A stretch of 9,267 nucleotides of DNA, taken from assembly GCA_022563775.1 (NCBI GenBank), contig JADFMS010000052.1, forward strand, positions 1 to 9,267. The letters run 5' to 3'. Under the pieces are notes generated by a model. It was given only the letters and a program-made list of their open reading frames with translations. It was not told where the DNA came from and made no database searches. This stretch comes from Fidelibacterota bacterium (lineage in GTDB: Bacteria > Marinisomatota > SORT01). The position numbers were made by a program, and so were the translations under genes. Positions 1 through 5,846 of the stretch are shown here, piece after piece; position 1 is the stretch's first letter; every line of letters starts with the position of its first letter.

Positions 1-107
1 ACCAATACCACAAATTCACCATCGGAAATTTCAATGTTGAATTCTCTCACTGCGTAGATTTCTTTGTCAAATATCTTTGTTACATCTTTTAATCTTACAT
101 CCGCCAT
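1..107 (-). CDS. Sugar ABC transporter ATP-binding protein (UgpC/MsmX/MalK-type), N-terminal fragment
   Basis: Only the first 35 codons lie in the window. The translation begins MADVRLKDVTKIFDKE and reaches DGEFVVLV, the typical N-terminus of ATPases that energise carbohydrate ABC importers (CUT1 class). In those proteins the Walker A loop follows directly, so the window ends just before the nucleotide-binding site. The family hydrolyses ATP on the cytoplasmic face of the two permeases, which are encoded just upstream here. I chose the ATG at 107 because homologues begin with M-A-(D/E)-V-x-L; a modest AAGGGA lies upstream of it. The same frame stays open for 35 more codons to an ATG at 212, which would add a basic N-terminal extension not expected in this family. 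The product is seen from the sequence. That it partners these permeases is inferred from position, since such ATPases are often shared among several importers. Confidence 0.85.
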   Translation of the reverse strand, partial: MADVRLKDVTKIFDKEIYAVREFNIEISDGEFVVL

Positions 108-208
108 TCTGATTTCCCTTATTGGGTTAACGTACGTCTTCAAAAGGTTGGACACATAAATGTGCTTTAAGTTAAGAGACATTTTTCTGGGCTTCAACTC
201 TATTTTCC

Positions 209-247
209 TCATACATAATTATATTCCTGGATCCTCTTCTTTGCCAT
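209..247 (-). CDS. Possible 12-codon leader mini-ORF before the ABC ATPase
   Basis: The peptide would be MAKKRIQEYNYV. It is preceded by AAGGAGG with a 7-nt spacer, the best Shine-Dalgarno match in the window. Its TGA stop overlaps an ATG at 212 in the arrangement ATGA, and that ATG is in frame with the ABC ATPase, so translational coupling is possible. The peptide resembles nothing I recognise. It has no run of one amino acid that would suggest an attenuator. It could equally be the start of a decayed gene, or chance. Confidence 0.3.
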   Translation of the reverse strand: MAKKRIQEYNYV

Positions 248-254
248 TCTCGAA

Positions 255-261
255 CCTCCTT
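255..261 (-). promoter_or_regulatory. Consensus Shine-Dalgarno AAGGAGG
   Basis: The minus strand reads AAGGAGG, then 7 nt, then ATG at 247. The site serves the 12-codon mini-ORF and not the expected ATPase start 140 nt further downstream. It marks real translation initiation in this leader more strongly than anything in front of the ATPase itself. Confidence 0.5.
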
Positions 262-563
262 ACTAATGAAGTTATGAAAAATGTCTCTAAGAAATCACGC
301 CTTTACTCTCCACTTCCATCTGACGACAAACAAATTTCCCATAACTCATGCGTTTAGCCGTTTTTGGGAAACTTCGCAAAAATGGAAACATTAGAGATAT
401 ACAATCGAAGTACCGAATAAATAAACTGCTATGCAATATACATATCAACCAGCGGATCAAGAGTCCTATGCCATTTCTTTAATACCAACGGTTACAGAGA
501 ACTGATGACCTCACGGTGACCATTTTCGTATCCAAGATCGTCCACACTGTACATTTAAAACAC

Positions 564-582
564 ATTGATTGTATAGATCAAT
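564..582. repeat. Inverted repeat ATTGAT-7-ATCAAT
   Basis: A perfect 6-bp dyad (564-569 and 577-582) with a 7-nt centre, in the spacer between permease and ATPase. Its size fits a binding site for a dimeric regulator or a small hairpin. It is A/T-rich and could be chance. Confidence 0.3.
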
Positions 583-602
583 CTAAAAGACGTGTATTGT
601 CT

Positions 603-618
603 GGTGACGTACTTCACC
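603..618. repeat. Inverted repeat GGTGA-6-TCACC
   Basis: A perfect 5-bp dyad with a 6-nt loop, 67 nt beyond the permease stop codon on the minus strand. In RNA it would form a short stem, but no T-run follows it in the direction of transcription, so it does not look like a simple intrinsic terminator. Operator or mRNA-stabilising hairpin are alternatives. Confidence 0.3.
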
Positions 619-684
619 GAGTTGTGTAAGACCTTAATCTATAAAAAAATTGCAGCTTTATTAATCACCTTTGACAACGCACCA

Positions 685-1551
685 TTACCCTTTTATACCG
701 GACATGGCAATCCCTTTGGAAAAAGATTTCCGAAAGAAGAAAAATAAAATCAGAATCGGCACGGTTAACAGTACGGCGCCGGCAGTTTGTATTCCCGGAT
801 AAGAATTGTATTCTCCCCTTGTAAGAAGACCTAATAGTGCGCTCAAAGGCATCAAGTCGTATTCCTTGGTGACAATAATATACCACAAGAATTCATCCCA
901 GGTGCTCATGAATGTAAAGATGGCTACGATTGCCGTAACCGATTTAGATAAGGGAAGCATCACTGAAAAAACTATTCTTAGTTCCGAGCAACCGTCTATT
1001 CTGGCTGCGTCAATCAGTTCTTGCGGAATAGTCTTATAGAATTGCGTATAAAGAAAAATAGCCCAAGCGCTTACCATGAACGGAGAGAACATGCCTTGGT
1101 ATGTATTTATCCATCCTAATTCTAACATTAACAAAAAACGCGGGATCAAGAACAGAATTGCCGGAAAAATCATTTGGAATAGGATGAAATTATTTAAAAA
1201 ATCTCGCCCCCAAAACCGTAATCGAGCCAGCGCATAACCTGTAATCGAACCGATAAGCACAACAGAAAAAGTGGCTATCGAGGATACAATCAAACTGTTG
1301 AAAGCTGACCTTATGAATAGATTGCCGGAACCGCTCTGTCCGGCTGAAAACATCATATCATAATTTTCCAAAGTGAAGCGTGAAGGGAAGAATCTATTAT
1401 AGATTTCCGAGGGAATCTTGAATGAAGCCAGAATCATCCAGATGTAGGGAAAAACCATAACGACTAATCCCAATCCGAGAAGAATGTAAACAATTCCCAG
1501 TTTGATTGCGCGTGATTGCTTTTTACTTTTCTTATCTCGGATTACGGTCAT
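685..1551 (-). CDS. Carbohydrate ABC transporter permease, MalG/UgpE-like
   Basis: This 288-aa inner-membrane protein is one half of the channel of a sugar importer. It has about six hydrophobic segments (roughly residues 17-42, 87-109, 121-141, 153-173, 206-226 and 253-274). The cytoplasmic EAA loop that docks the ATPase is at about residues 178-201 (ELIDAARIDG ... LPLSKS). The tail FSKGIAMSGIKG matches the usual end of MalG-type permeases (GLxxGAVKG-like), and the length is normal. The ATG at 1551 overlaps the stop of the preceding permease gene in an ATGA (1548-1551), so the two are probably translationally coupled in fixed ratio. A GGGA motif lies a few bases upstream. The family assignment is firm. 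The substrate is not visible in this protein; a beta-mannoside is inferred from the adjacent GH130 enzymes. Confidence 0.95.
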   Translation of the reverse strand: MTVIRDKKSKKQSRAIKLGIVYILLGLGLVVMVFPYIWMILASFKIPSEIYNRFFPSRFTLENYDMMFSAGQSGSGNLFIRSAFNSLIVSSIATFSVVLIGSITGYALARLRFWGRDFLNNFILFQMIFPAILFLIPRFLLMLELGWINTYQGMFSPFMVSAWAIFLYTQFYKTIPQELIDAARIDGCSELRIVFSVMLPLSKSVTAIVAIFTFMSTWDEFLWYIIVTKEYDLMPLSALLGLLTRGEYNSYPGIQTAGAVLLTVPILILFFFFRKSFSKGIAMSGIKG

Positions 1552-2399
1552 GTTACGTCCCTTTCCACTGTCTTCCTTATCACAAAGACAAATGCGAAGC
1601 TGATAACCGCTACAATAATTGCGAAGCTTGACCCATAACCGGCGTGCAACGCAGTGAACGTTTGATGATAGATTTGCATAACAAAAGTCTGCGTACTATC
1701 AAGCGGTCCGCCACCCGTAATCATGTAAGGTTCCGTAAAAATATTGAAAGACAACATGACGGCAAAAATCAGAACAATGGTAAATGAGGGGTTAAGAAGC
1801 GGAACGGTTATCCTAAAAAATTGTACCCATTCACTCGCCCCATCGATCGACGCAGATTCATACAGAGATTTCGGAATAGCCTGTAATCCCGCCAAGAAAA
1901 TCAAACTATAGTAGCCCAGAAATTTCCAAACGACAATTAGCGCGATAGAAGCCATGGCAATATCGGGGTCAGAGAACCACGGGATTGTTATATTTATTTT
2001 ACTCAGCCATGTATTGATAAGTCCGTCTCCGGAAAAGAGAAGACTGAAGACGATGGAGTAAGCAACACCCGCGGAGATATAGGACATCAAATATCCGACC
2101 GCAAAGAAGGCTTGCAAAAACTTAATCCGACTGAGTAACAATGCCACTCCAAGGGCAGAGACAATCGACAGTGGGACATATACCACCATAAAATAAAGGG
2201 AATTTTTAAATGATATCCAGAATAACGGGTCATATAGAACCCCTATGAAGTTACTTAAGCCAATAAAATCCTTTTCGGGAGAAATGATGTTCCATCTTTT
2301 AAAAGCAATAACCAACCCCCACAGAAAAGGATAAAGCCAGAAAATAATTGTGTGACTAACGTATGCGGCTACAAGCCCAAAACCTGCGAATTTAATCAA
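1548..2399 (-). CDS. Carbohydrate ABC transporter permease, MalF/UgpA-like (TTG start)
   Basis: This 283-aa protein is the other half of the importer channel. It shows the EAA loop at residues 178-201 (SLYESASIDGASEW ... VPLLNP) and the TGGGP motif at 228-232, both typical of MalF-type permeases, with several hydrophobic segments. An in-frame TAA lies two codons upstream (TAA GAA TTG), so translation in this frame can start no earlier than the TTG at 2399. The first membrane segment then begins almost at once, leaving a shorter cytoplasmic lead than usual. In another frame an ATG at 2422, 7 nt after the binding-protein stop, encodes MTAFPDKN and ends in a TGA overlapping the TTG (TTGA). Either the TTG start is coupled to this mini-ORF, or a frameshift or sequence error separates the true ATG from the rest. 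The gene lies 30 nt after the binding protein and overlaps the next permease by 4 nt. Confidence 0.92.
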   Translation of the reverse strand: MIKFAGFGLVAAYVSHTIIFWLYPFLWGLVIAFKRWNIISPEKDFIGLSNFIGVLYDPLFWISFKNSLYFMVVYVPLSIVSALGVALLLSRIKFLQAFFAVGYLMSYISAGVAYSIVFSLLFSGDGLINTWLSKINITIPWFSDPDIAMASIALIVVWKFLGYYSLIFLAGLQAIPKSLYESASIDGASEWVQFFRITVPLLNPSFTIVLIFAVMLSFNIFTEPYMITGGGPLDSTQTFVMQIYHQTFTALHAGYGSSFAIIVAVISFAFVFVIRKTVERDVT

Positions 2400-2429
2400 T
2401 TCTTATCCGGGAATGCGGTCATTTTACTT

Positions 2430-3728
2430 TTAATTAAGAATCGGAGGTCCCGATTTGAGTATCCTCTGTACAGCCATATTTGCATCTTGCGATGCTTGAA
2501 CCGGTGACTTAGTGCCGAAAATTATCGGCTGCCACAATTCCCTGTTAAGAATCGTTTGAATTTCAACAGTTTTTGCCGTCAGGACAAGAGGAACTGTAAA
2601 TTCCAGAATATCCGCATATATTTTTGCGGTGGGATTATCATCAAAATAGCTTGTAAATATAGGATTACTTGTCAAGTCTTCCCGGGCAGGAAGATAGTTG
2701 GTCAAAGCAATCCAGAGTGAGTCATGTTCTCCGCTGAAATACCATTTCATGAAATCCCAAGCCTTATCCTTATTATTTGAAGACTCAAAGAGTACCATAC
2801 CTTTAGACTCGGCAAGCGTATAGACAGGCGCATCCTCCGGGTAATCGTCCGGTACCAATATCGAACCTATCTCATATTTCAGGTCGGGGTATAGCTTTTT
2901 TATTCTTACTGTACTTCCAGCGCCCTTTATAGAGGCAAAGAAAACCCCCTTTTCAAACCCATCCTGTATTTCAAATCGAGGTGCGTATCCTTCATCGAAT
3001 AATTTAAAAAAGAACTCCGTGACCGCAATCCCATAATTGCTGTCAAGATAAACTTCGTTTTTATCTACATCAATGTACGGTACACCTCCTGATGCGCTCG
3101 CGTAAAGGGTCAGATAATCAAACCATCTACTGTACCACCTTGAAGAGACATCAGCTGTCAATCCATAAACCTTGTTAGGAATACATACCATTTCCAGCAG
3201 TCTGAAAAACTCACTATACGTTCTCGGAAGTTCGGTGATTCCGAACTTATCGAGCATTTCTTTGTTATACCAGACCATCTCAGGATTAGTGTACATCGGT
3301 ATCACGTAAATATGTCCTTTGTAGAACCAGTCGTTCCGGACGATATTCGCCATTTTTCGCTTCTCCACAACGTCCCAAAAACCGGGTAATGTGTCGAGAG
3401 CAACGATTACACCAGCATCGGCAAGCTGAGCAGCAAATCCTCCGAATATATTTGAAATGACATCGGGACCTGTTCTTGTGGCGATTGCGGTAAGTATTAC
3501 CTCTTCAGAGGTAATACCGGCAGGTATAGTTTTCCAGTCTATCGGAGTCTCCTTGTGGGTGGAGGTCCATTTATCTACCACCTCTTTTTCAAATCTCGAC
3601 AGCTCTATGCTCGGCGCTGTCCAATACTCGATACCGCCGGAACCGGCTTCTTTTTCCTCTGAACCGCATGACAAAAACATGGCGCACAGCGTTATCGAAA
3701 TAAGTCCAGACGTTAAACTATTGATCAT
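2430..3728 (-). CDS. Extracellular sugar-binding lipoprotein of an ABC importer (SBP family 1)
   Basis: This 432-aa protein captures the sugar outside the inner membrane and delivers it to the two permeases encoded next. The N-terminus is a lipoprotein-like signal: a hydrophobic stretch (residues 8-20) ending FLS-C21, followed by a hydrophilic G/S/E/K linker. Phe at -3 of the lipobox is less common but acceptable. The mature part has landmarks of family 1 solute-binding proteins: TGPDVISNIFGGFAAQLADAG at about 86-106 and YVIPMYTNPEMVWYNKEML at about 141-159. Later come KGMVLFESSNNKDKAWDFMKW and a C-terminal region rich in helices. Length is normal. The ATG at 3728 is fixed by an in-frame TAG directly before it, and no clear SD is visible. 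The 64-nt leader carries a 9-bp direct repeat. The fold is firm; the ligand (probably a mannose-containing oligosaccharide) is inferred from the GH130 genes. Confidence 0.93.
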   Translation of the reverse strand: MINSLTSGLISITLCAMFLSCGSEEKEAGSGGIEYWTAPSIELSRFEKEVVDKWTSTHKETPIDWKTIPAGITSEEVILTAIATRTGPDVISNIFGGFAAQLADAGVIVALDTLPGFWDVVEKRKMANIVRNDWFYKGHIYVIPMYTNPEMVWYNKEMLDKFGITELPRTYSEFFRLLEMVCIPNKVYGLTADVSSRWYSRWFDYLTLYASASGGVPYIDVDKNEVYLDSNYGIAVTEFFFKLFDEGYAPRFEIQDGFEKGVFFASIKGAGSTVRIKKLYPDLKYEIGSILVPDDYPEDAPVYTLAESKGMVLFESSNNKDKAWDFMKWYFSGEHDSLWIALTNYLPAREDLTSNPIFTSYFDDNPTAKIYADILEFTVPLVLTAKTVEIQTILNRELWQPIIFGTKSPVQASQDANMAVQRILKSGPPILN

Positions 3729-3731
3729 CTA

Positions 3732-3783
3732 TTTAGAAACGTGCTGTAATTTAATAATATTCTTATCATCACCGTTTAGAAAC
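3732..3783. repeat. Direct repeat TTTAGAAAC x2 flanking the binding-protein leader
   Basis: TTTAGAAAC occurs at 3732-3740 and 3775-3783 (43 bp apart) in the 64-bp spacer between the second GH130 gene and the binding protein. The same segment contains an imperfect dyad, AAACGTG (3737-3743) against CACCGTTT (3770-3777) with one bulged base, around an A/T-rich centre. In the mRNA this would place a small hairpin about 8 nt before the binding-protein ATG. Confidence 0.35.
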
Positions 3784-3792
3784 AAAGACCTA

Positions 3793-4680
3793 TTAAAAGT
3801 CAATTGATTCTGCTTTGCCCACTGTCGCAACGCCTATAACAGTATCAGCGCCACCATAATAAACATAATAGGTGTCATCTATCTCTGCAACCCCGCAATT
3901 AAATACAACATTAGGAACATCCCCTTCTAATTCCCACTTTTCTTCGGGTTCAAGAATCGGTTCTTCCTGCCTTGCAATTAACTTTGATGGATCTTCCAAA
4001 TCAAACAGCGCTATCCCAAGTCTGTAGAATTTATCTTTATCGACGCCGTGATAAAATAACAACCAACCTTTTTCAGTCTTTATCGGCGGCGCACCGGCGC
4101 CTATCTTCTCGCAATCCCATAACCCTTTTCTCGGCTCCATAACTTTTTTATAGCCGGACCACTCTATCAGATTATCTGAATATGCAATCCAAATATCAGG
4201 CATGGTCCTGTGAAACATAATGTATTCCCCTTTGACTTTTTCCGGAAAGATGACCGCGTCTTTATTTTCCATATCCGGTAGAATGATGCCATGCCTCTCA
4301 AAGGTCCGAAAGTCCTTTGTCGTAGCAAGGGCAACTCTGTTACCAGAGCCTGACCAGGCGCGTTTTGATAGAGCGGTATAAGTAATATAATATTTACCAT
4401 CAATCCGAGTTATTCTTGGATCCTCACAGCCGAACCGCTCATATTGCTCCTGAGGTTCGAATACCGGCTGATCATGACGTTGAAAACTTAAACCGTCTTC
4501 ACTAACGGCATGACCTAACGTAGAAATATAGATGTCATATTCACCGATTGCACGGTATACCAAATGGGTTTTTTCACCATCATATACTGCGGCACAGTTA
4601 AAAACCGCTCCACACTCCCATTTATTCTTCTTTACAGGATTCAAAATGGGATTCCCTGAATAACGTTTAAGTTTTACGAT
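3793..4680 (-). CDS. GH130 family mannoside phosphorylase-like enzyme (probable ATC start)
   Basis: GH130 enzymes are five-bladed beta-propellers. Most cleave beta-mannosides with phosphate, releasing mannose 1-phosphate. Read from 4680 the protein has 295 aa and begins (I)VKLKRYSGNPILNP, matching the first residues of its upstream paralogue (MKLNRFAGNPILEP). The only standard start in this frame, TTG at 4644, would delete that conserved strand. The codon at 4680 is ATC, 7 nt after AGAGGGG and one base after the paralogue's stop. Visible motifs are GCEDPRIT (the Asp near residue 87 is the likely catalytic acid by family comparison), FPEKVKGEYIMFHR (His157-Arg158), KIGAGAPPIKT, FYHGVD (about 209-214) and ILEPEEKWELEGDVPNVVF (242-260). 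The retained basic residues favour a phosphorylase over the GH130 hydrolases. No signal peptide, so cytoplasmic. Beta-1,4 versus beta-1,2 specificity is undecided. Confidence 0.92.
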   Translation of the reverse strand: MVKLKRYSGNPILNPVKKNKWECGAVFNCAAVYDGEKTHLVYRAIGEYDIYISTLGHAVSEDGLSFQRHDQPVFEPQEQYERFGCEDPRITRIDGKYYITYTALSKRAWSGSGNRVALATTKDFRTFERHGIILPDMENKDAVIFPEKVKGEYIMFHRTMPDIWIAYSDNLIEWSGYKKVMEPRKGLWDCEKIGAGAPPIKTEKGWLLFYHGVDKDKFYRLGIALFDLEDPSKLIARQEEPILEPEEKWELEGDVPNVVFNCGVAEIDDTYYVYYGGADTVIGVATVGKAESIDF

Positions 4681-4867
4681 ATTATTTCCCCTCTGAAAGT
4701 AAGCCTTTTATAAATTCATCTAAGTTGACAGAAGCGGCGCAGCACACTTTGTCAGCAGCGCCATAAAAAACTATGAGCGATTTGTCAACGACAACCATAC
4801 CTTCGGGAAACACCACATTTGGAACATCACCTTCTAATTCCCATTTTTCTTCGGGTTCAAGAATAGG
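3914..4867 (-). repeat. 47-bp near-identical patch shared by the two GH130 genes (3914-3960 and 4821-4867)
   Basis: The span covers the two copies and the sequence between them. They align without gaps with three mismatches in 47 positions, all synonymous, and encode most of the shared peptide ILEPEEKWELEGDVPNVVF. Segments just outside, such as those encoding the GAGxPP and YHGVD motifs, are much less alike at the DNA level although the protein motifs are conserved. Confidence 0.6.
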
Positions 4868-5662
4868 ATCTCGTGTCCGGGCAAGCACATTCCATGGCTC
4901 TTCCAAATCTAAAAGCGCAGCTCCAGCCCGGTAGACATTGTTATTGTCGACGCCATGGTAAATCAAAAGCCAGCCGGATTCCGTTTTTATGGGAGGAGGT
5001 CCGGCTCCTAATTTATTCCCCTCCCACTCCGGTTCCGCTTTCATTACAAGCTTATGATTTGTTATCTTTTGATCAAAGCTGTCGGTGGTGGCAAACCAGA
5101 TTGATGGACCTGAGGTTCCGTATTCTTCTCCTACCCAGTTAGCCGGTCGATCGAGAACAGCATATTTCCCGCCGATTTTTTCGGGGAAGAGTACGACATC
5201 GCGTTCATCAGCGCCATATGGAGTAATGATGCCATAGCGTTCAAACTCTTTGAAATTTTTAATCTTTGCCAAAGCGGTTCTGGGATGCGTGCTGGATTTC
5301 GGCATGGGAATACCCAACCGCTTTCGTACCGCGCTTGGAGGACTGGGAGTCGCGGTTGTAACATATGTCAGATAAAGATCTCCGTCGATTTCATTAACTC
5401 TTGGGTCTTCCAACGACCACTCCCACATTCTTCCATCCGGAATCATCGCAGGTTCAGATTTCCGCTCCAATAAATTCAAACCTTTATCAAAAACCGCATA
5501 CCCAAGTCTTGAAGTGTATGGATAGTATTCTCCCACAGCTCGATAATAGAGGTGTATCTTGCCGTCTTTATAGAATGCCGACGGGTTAAAAACCGCCACG
5601 GACTCCCAATCATCACCTCTCGGTTCTAAAATGGGGTTGCCGGCGAAACGATTCAACTTCAT
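4682..5662 (-). CDS. GH130 family mannoside phosphorylase-like enzyme, first of a tandem pair
   Basis: This 326-aa protein is a second GH130 enzyme, probably cytoplasmic since no signal peptide is seen. From the ATG at 5662 it begins MKLNRFAGNPILEP. That start is preferred to a GTG at 5683 because AAAAGG lies 6 nt before it and the family begins this way. Motifs are SLEDPRV (probable catalytic Asp86), LFPEKIGGKYAVLDRP (Asp171-Arg172), KLGAGPPPIKT, IYHGVD (about 234-239) and ILEPEEKWELEGDVPNVVF (267-285). Compared with its neighbour it carries a longer proline/basic loop at about 104-128 and an extra loop at about 174-184 (after DRPAN). Both lie near the catalytic and phosphate-site motifs, so the two enzymes may prefer different chain lengths or acceptors. 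A tandem GH130 pair with divided chain-length preference is known for beta-1,2-mannosides in Thermoanaerobacter (Teth514_1788/1789). That parallel is an inference here. Confidence 0.93.
   Translation of the reverse strand: MKLNRFAGNPILEPRGDDWESVAVFNPSAFYKDGKIHLYYRAVGEYYPYTSRLGYAVFDKGLNLLERKSEPAMIPDGRMWEWSLEDPRVNEIDGDLYLTYVTTATPSPPSAVRKRLGIPMPKSSTHPRTALAKIKNFKEFERYGIITPYGADERDVVLFPEKIGGKYAVLDRPANWVGEEYGTSGPSIWFATTDSFDQKITNHKLVMKAEPEWEGNKLGAGPPPIKTESGWLLIYHGVDNNNVYRAGAALLDLEEPWNVLARTRDPILEPEEKWELEGDVPNVVFPEGMVVVDKSLIVFYGAADKVCCAASVNLDEFIKGLLSEGK
4688..4694 (-). promoter_or_regulatory. Shine-Dalgarno AGAGGGG that supports the ATC start of the second GH130 gene
   Basis: The minus strand reads AGAGGGG, then seven bases (AAATAAT, containing the preceding gene's TAA), then ATC GTA AAA. 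The spacing is ideal for a start at 4680. The site lies inside the last codons of the preceding GH130 gene, so the two are probably translated as a coupled pair. Confidence 0.5.
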
Positions 5663-5846
5663 GGAGCGCCTTTTATTCCGCACCTGACGGGTAAGGAGTG
5701 CAGTGAAAGAGATTGAGCAGGAATTCTTTCTCTAAAACGTGAGAGTTCATGAGATAAGAAACTGGCGCTGGGGTGAGAGGAACCAATGTGATTTGAGAGA
5801 GAGACAAGTAATTTGTCCTTAGATTTGTCCTTGTTTGGTTATTACT
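5663..5846. other. Spacer upstream of the GH130-transporter cluster; probable promoter region
   Basis: This 184-bp gap is the only sizeable break between the barrel gene and the GH130 pair, so a promoter for the sugar-use operon probably lies here. On the minus strand it is pyrimidine-rich, with a TCTCTCTC tract. I see no clear -35/-10 pair and no hairpin plus T-run after the barrel gene. Read-through from the upstream pair is therefore not excluded. GTGAGAG occurs twice on the plus strand (5739-5745 and 5773-5779). Confidence 0.4.
5803..5832. repeat. Direct repeat ATTTGTCCTT x2 plus small dyad
   Basis: ATTTGTCCTT occurs at 5811-5820 and 5823-5832, a 12-bp period close to one helical turn. 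GACAA at 5803-5807 is the inverse of TTGTC at 5813-5817, so a third, inverted half-element sits beside the pair. It lies just downstream of the barrel gene and about 140-170 bp before the first GH130 start. It is a candidate regulator-binding site. Confidence 0.4.

Larger units (their letters stand above)
213..684. other. Long spacer between permease and ABC ATPase; no convincing gene
   Basis: The rest of the cluster is tightly packed, so this gap stands out. All frames on both strands are interrupted or give only short peptides. A plus-strand ORF at 160-357 (65 codons) has no good SD and no recognisable product. On the minus strand, seven consecutive T (643-649) follow the permease stop. The sequence around them can form only a weak A/T-rich hairpin, so a terminator is possible but unproven. 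Two perfect short dyads lie at 564-582 and 603-618. I could not pick out a confident -35/-10 pair. A separate promoter for the ATPase in this spacer is plausible but inferred. Confidence 0.6.

Noticed and set aside
160..357. Plus-strand ORF of 65 codons in the spacer before the ATPase
   Set aside because: No SD, no recognisable domain, and it overlaps the better-supported minus-strand SD and mini-ORF; its length is expected by chance.
430..520. tRNA-like phrases on the minus strand (GGACTCTTGATCC resembling an anticodon arm; GGTCATCAGTTC resembling a T-arm)
   Set aside because: No D-arm, no matching acceptor stem and no proper TTCGANNC loop; the pieces do not fold into one cloverleaf.
360..555. 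Possible decayed coding frame on the minus strand (MYSVDDLGYENGHREVISSL and following)
   Set aside because: The frame is broken by stop codons at about the frequency expected by chance and the peptides resemble nothing I recognise.
641..690. Intrinsic terminator after the last permease
   Set aside because: There is a run of seven T on the minus strand, but only a weak A/T-rich stem precedes or surrounds it; too weak to call as a feature.
806..1039. Plus-strand ORF inside the MalG-like permease gene
   Set aside because: Shadow of a clearly conserved gene on the opposite strand; no SD or domain.
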